The notes below the pieces were generated by a model. The model ran no database searches and was not told where the DNA came from. It saw nothing but the letters and a program-made list of their open reading frames with translations. This document shows positions 6,246 through 6,781 of a stretch of DNA of 6,781 nucleotides, one piece after another. How positions within the stretch are numbered: the first letter of the stretch is position 1; every line of letters begins with the position of its first letter. This DNA comes from Lawsonibacter sp. GTDB lineage: Bacteria; Bacillota; Clostridia; Oscillospirales; Oscillospiraceae. A program made the translations under genes and the position numbers. The stretch is from NCBI GenBank assembly GCA_022793355.1, contig JAAWCR010000073.1, forward strand, positions 1-6,781, in the 5' to 3' direction.

Positions 6246-6781
6246 GTGGAAAACAGCAAAAATATTCTTATTATTGGCGATATGCCCGGATATGGAAAGA
6301 TGGGGCTGGCGGGTATACTGCCCATTTTGTCCAACCTGGGGCACAGCGTTTACAACCTGCCCACCGCCCTGGTGTCCAACAACTTTGACTACGGAACCTT
6401 TTCCGTGCTGGACACCACCGGCTATATGCGGGAGACGATTCAGGTGTGGCAGGCCCTGGGCTTTCAGTTTGACTGCGTGACCACCGGCTTTCTGACCTCG
6501 TCCGACCAGGTAGGGCTGCTGCGGGACTTCATCGAAGGGCAGAGGAAAGAGGGCTTTCTGGTGGTCACTGACCCCATTATGGGGGACGGAGGCAAGCTGT
6601 ACAACGGATCTACCCAGGAGACAGTGGACAATATGCGCCACTTCGTTGGCGTGGCGGACGTTATCGTCCCCAATCTGACAGAAGGGGAGTTTCTCACCGG
6701 CCGGCACATAGGGCGGGAGACCCTGACGGGGGAGGAGGCCCGGGAAATGCTGGAGGGTCTGCGGGCCCTGGGCCCCAAGTC
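6246..6781 (+). CDS. pdxY: Pyridoxal/pyridoxamine kinase, PdxY type, N-terminal 178 residues (cut by window edge)
   Basis: This enzyme phosphorylates vitamin B6 vitamers with ATP in the salvage route to pyridoxal 5'-phosphate. It belongs to the ribokinase superfamily. The N-terminal substrate region reads ILIIGDMPGYGKMGLAGILP (7-26), and NLPTALVSNNFDYGTF (37-52) matches the PdxY pattern of a conserved Ser-Asn followed by a Tyr-Gly. TGFLTS (80-85), VTDPIMGDGGKLY (107-119) and VIVPNLTEGEF (139-149) are the hallmark central motifs. The frame is open to the edge, ending at LRALGPK, which aligns with the region before the ATP-binding half in E. coli PdxY (287 aa). About 100 residues, including the catalytic aspartate of the GxGD motif, are therefore outside the window. 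The start is a GTG with GAGGT seven bases upstream. A related hydroxymethylpyrimidine (ThiD) kinase is the main alternative, but the N-terminus fits PdxY better. Confidence 0.88.
   Translation, partial: MENSKNILIIGDMPGYGKMGLAGILPILSNLGHSVYNLPTALVSNNFDYGTFSVLDTTGYMRETIQVWQALGFQFDCVTTGFLTSSDQVGLLRDFIEGQRKEGFLVVTDPIMGDGGKLYNGSTQETVDNMRHFVGVADVIVPNLTEGEFLTGRHIGRETLTGEEAREMLEGLRALGPK

Noticed and set aside
1..6781. Search by eye for CRISPR repeats, tRNA or rRNA genes, insertion sequences, attachment sites and terminators
   Set aside because: No spaced direct repeats, cloverleaf-like segments, transposase or integrase reading frames, or hairpin-plus-T-run structures were seen; gaps within the plus-strand operon are too short for terminators.

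Overview
The window looks like chromosomal DNA from a GC-rich member of the Clostridia, probably a gut Oscillospiraceae relative of the Flavonifractor/Pseudoflavonifractor/Lawsonibacter kind. The basis is an AddB-type (Firmicutes) recombination nuclease, a DUF4317 protein and a UBA-like/DUF4342-type membrane protein, all with GC-rich codon use, strong AGGAGG-like ribosome sites and sigma-A-like promoters. The genus is inferred from recalled family resemblance, not from a search. There is no mobile element, CRISPR array, tRNA or rRNA.

Layout: two divergent transcription units are separated by an AT-richer intergenic region (about 750-1020). Leftward (minus strand) is a gene for a small protein with a UBA/TS-N-like N-terminus, a proline-rich linker and a membrane segment. 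After 21 bases comes the start of an OmpR-type response regulator, cut by the window edge. Rightward (plus strand) are four closely packed genes: a DUF4317 protein of unknown function, addB, an alpha/beta hydrolase, and a pyridoxal/pyridoxamine kinase (PdxY type) that runs off the right edge. Gaps between them are 21, 10 and 13 bases with no terminator visible, so they probably form one operon.

The intergenic region holds back-to-back promoters. The minus-strand one is near consensus (TTGACA, 17 bases, TACAAT); the plus-strand one is weaker at -35 (TTGCAT, 17 bases, TACAAT). Inside the leftward leader lies a tandem 11-base direct repeat, which also contains a palindrome, placed where an OmpR-family regulator would activate a second, extended -10 promoter. 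This suggests autoregulation of the two-component operon.

Functionally, AddB is the subunit of the AddAB helicase-nuclease that carries the iron-sulfur cluster and one of the two nuclease domains; the complex processes double-strand breaks. Its nuclease and cluster residues are intact, but addA is not beside it: a hydrolase and a vitamin B6 kinase follow instead. The rest of the window is ordinary housekeeping or poorly characterised gene content. The best leads are the UBA-like membrane protein tied to a response regulator, its putative operator, the separation of addB from addA, and an in-phase A AAA AAG slippery heptamer late in addB. I found no convincing new defence or mobile system.
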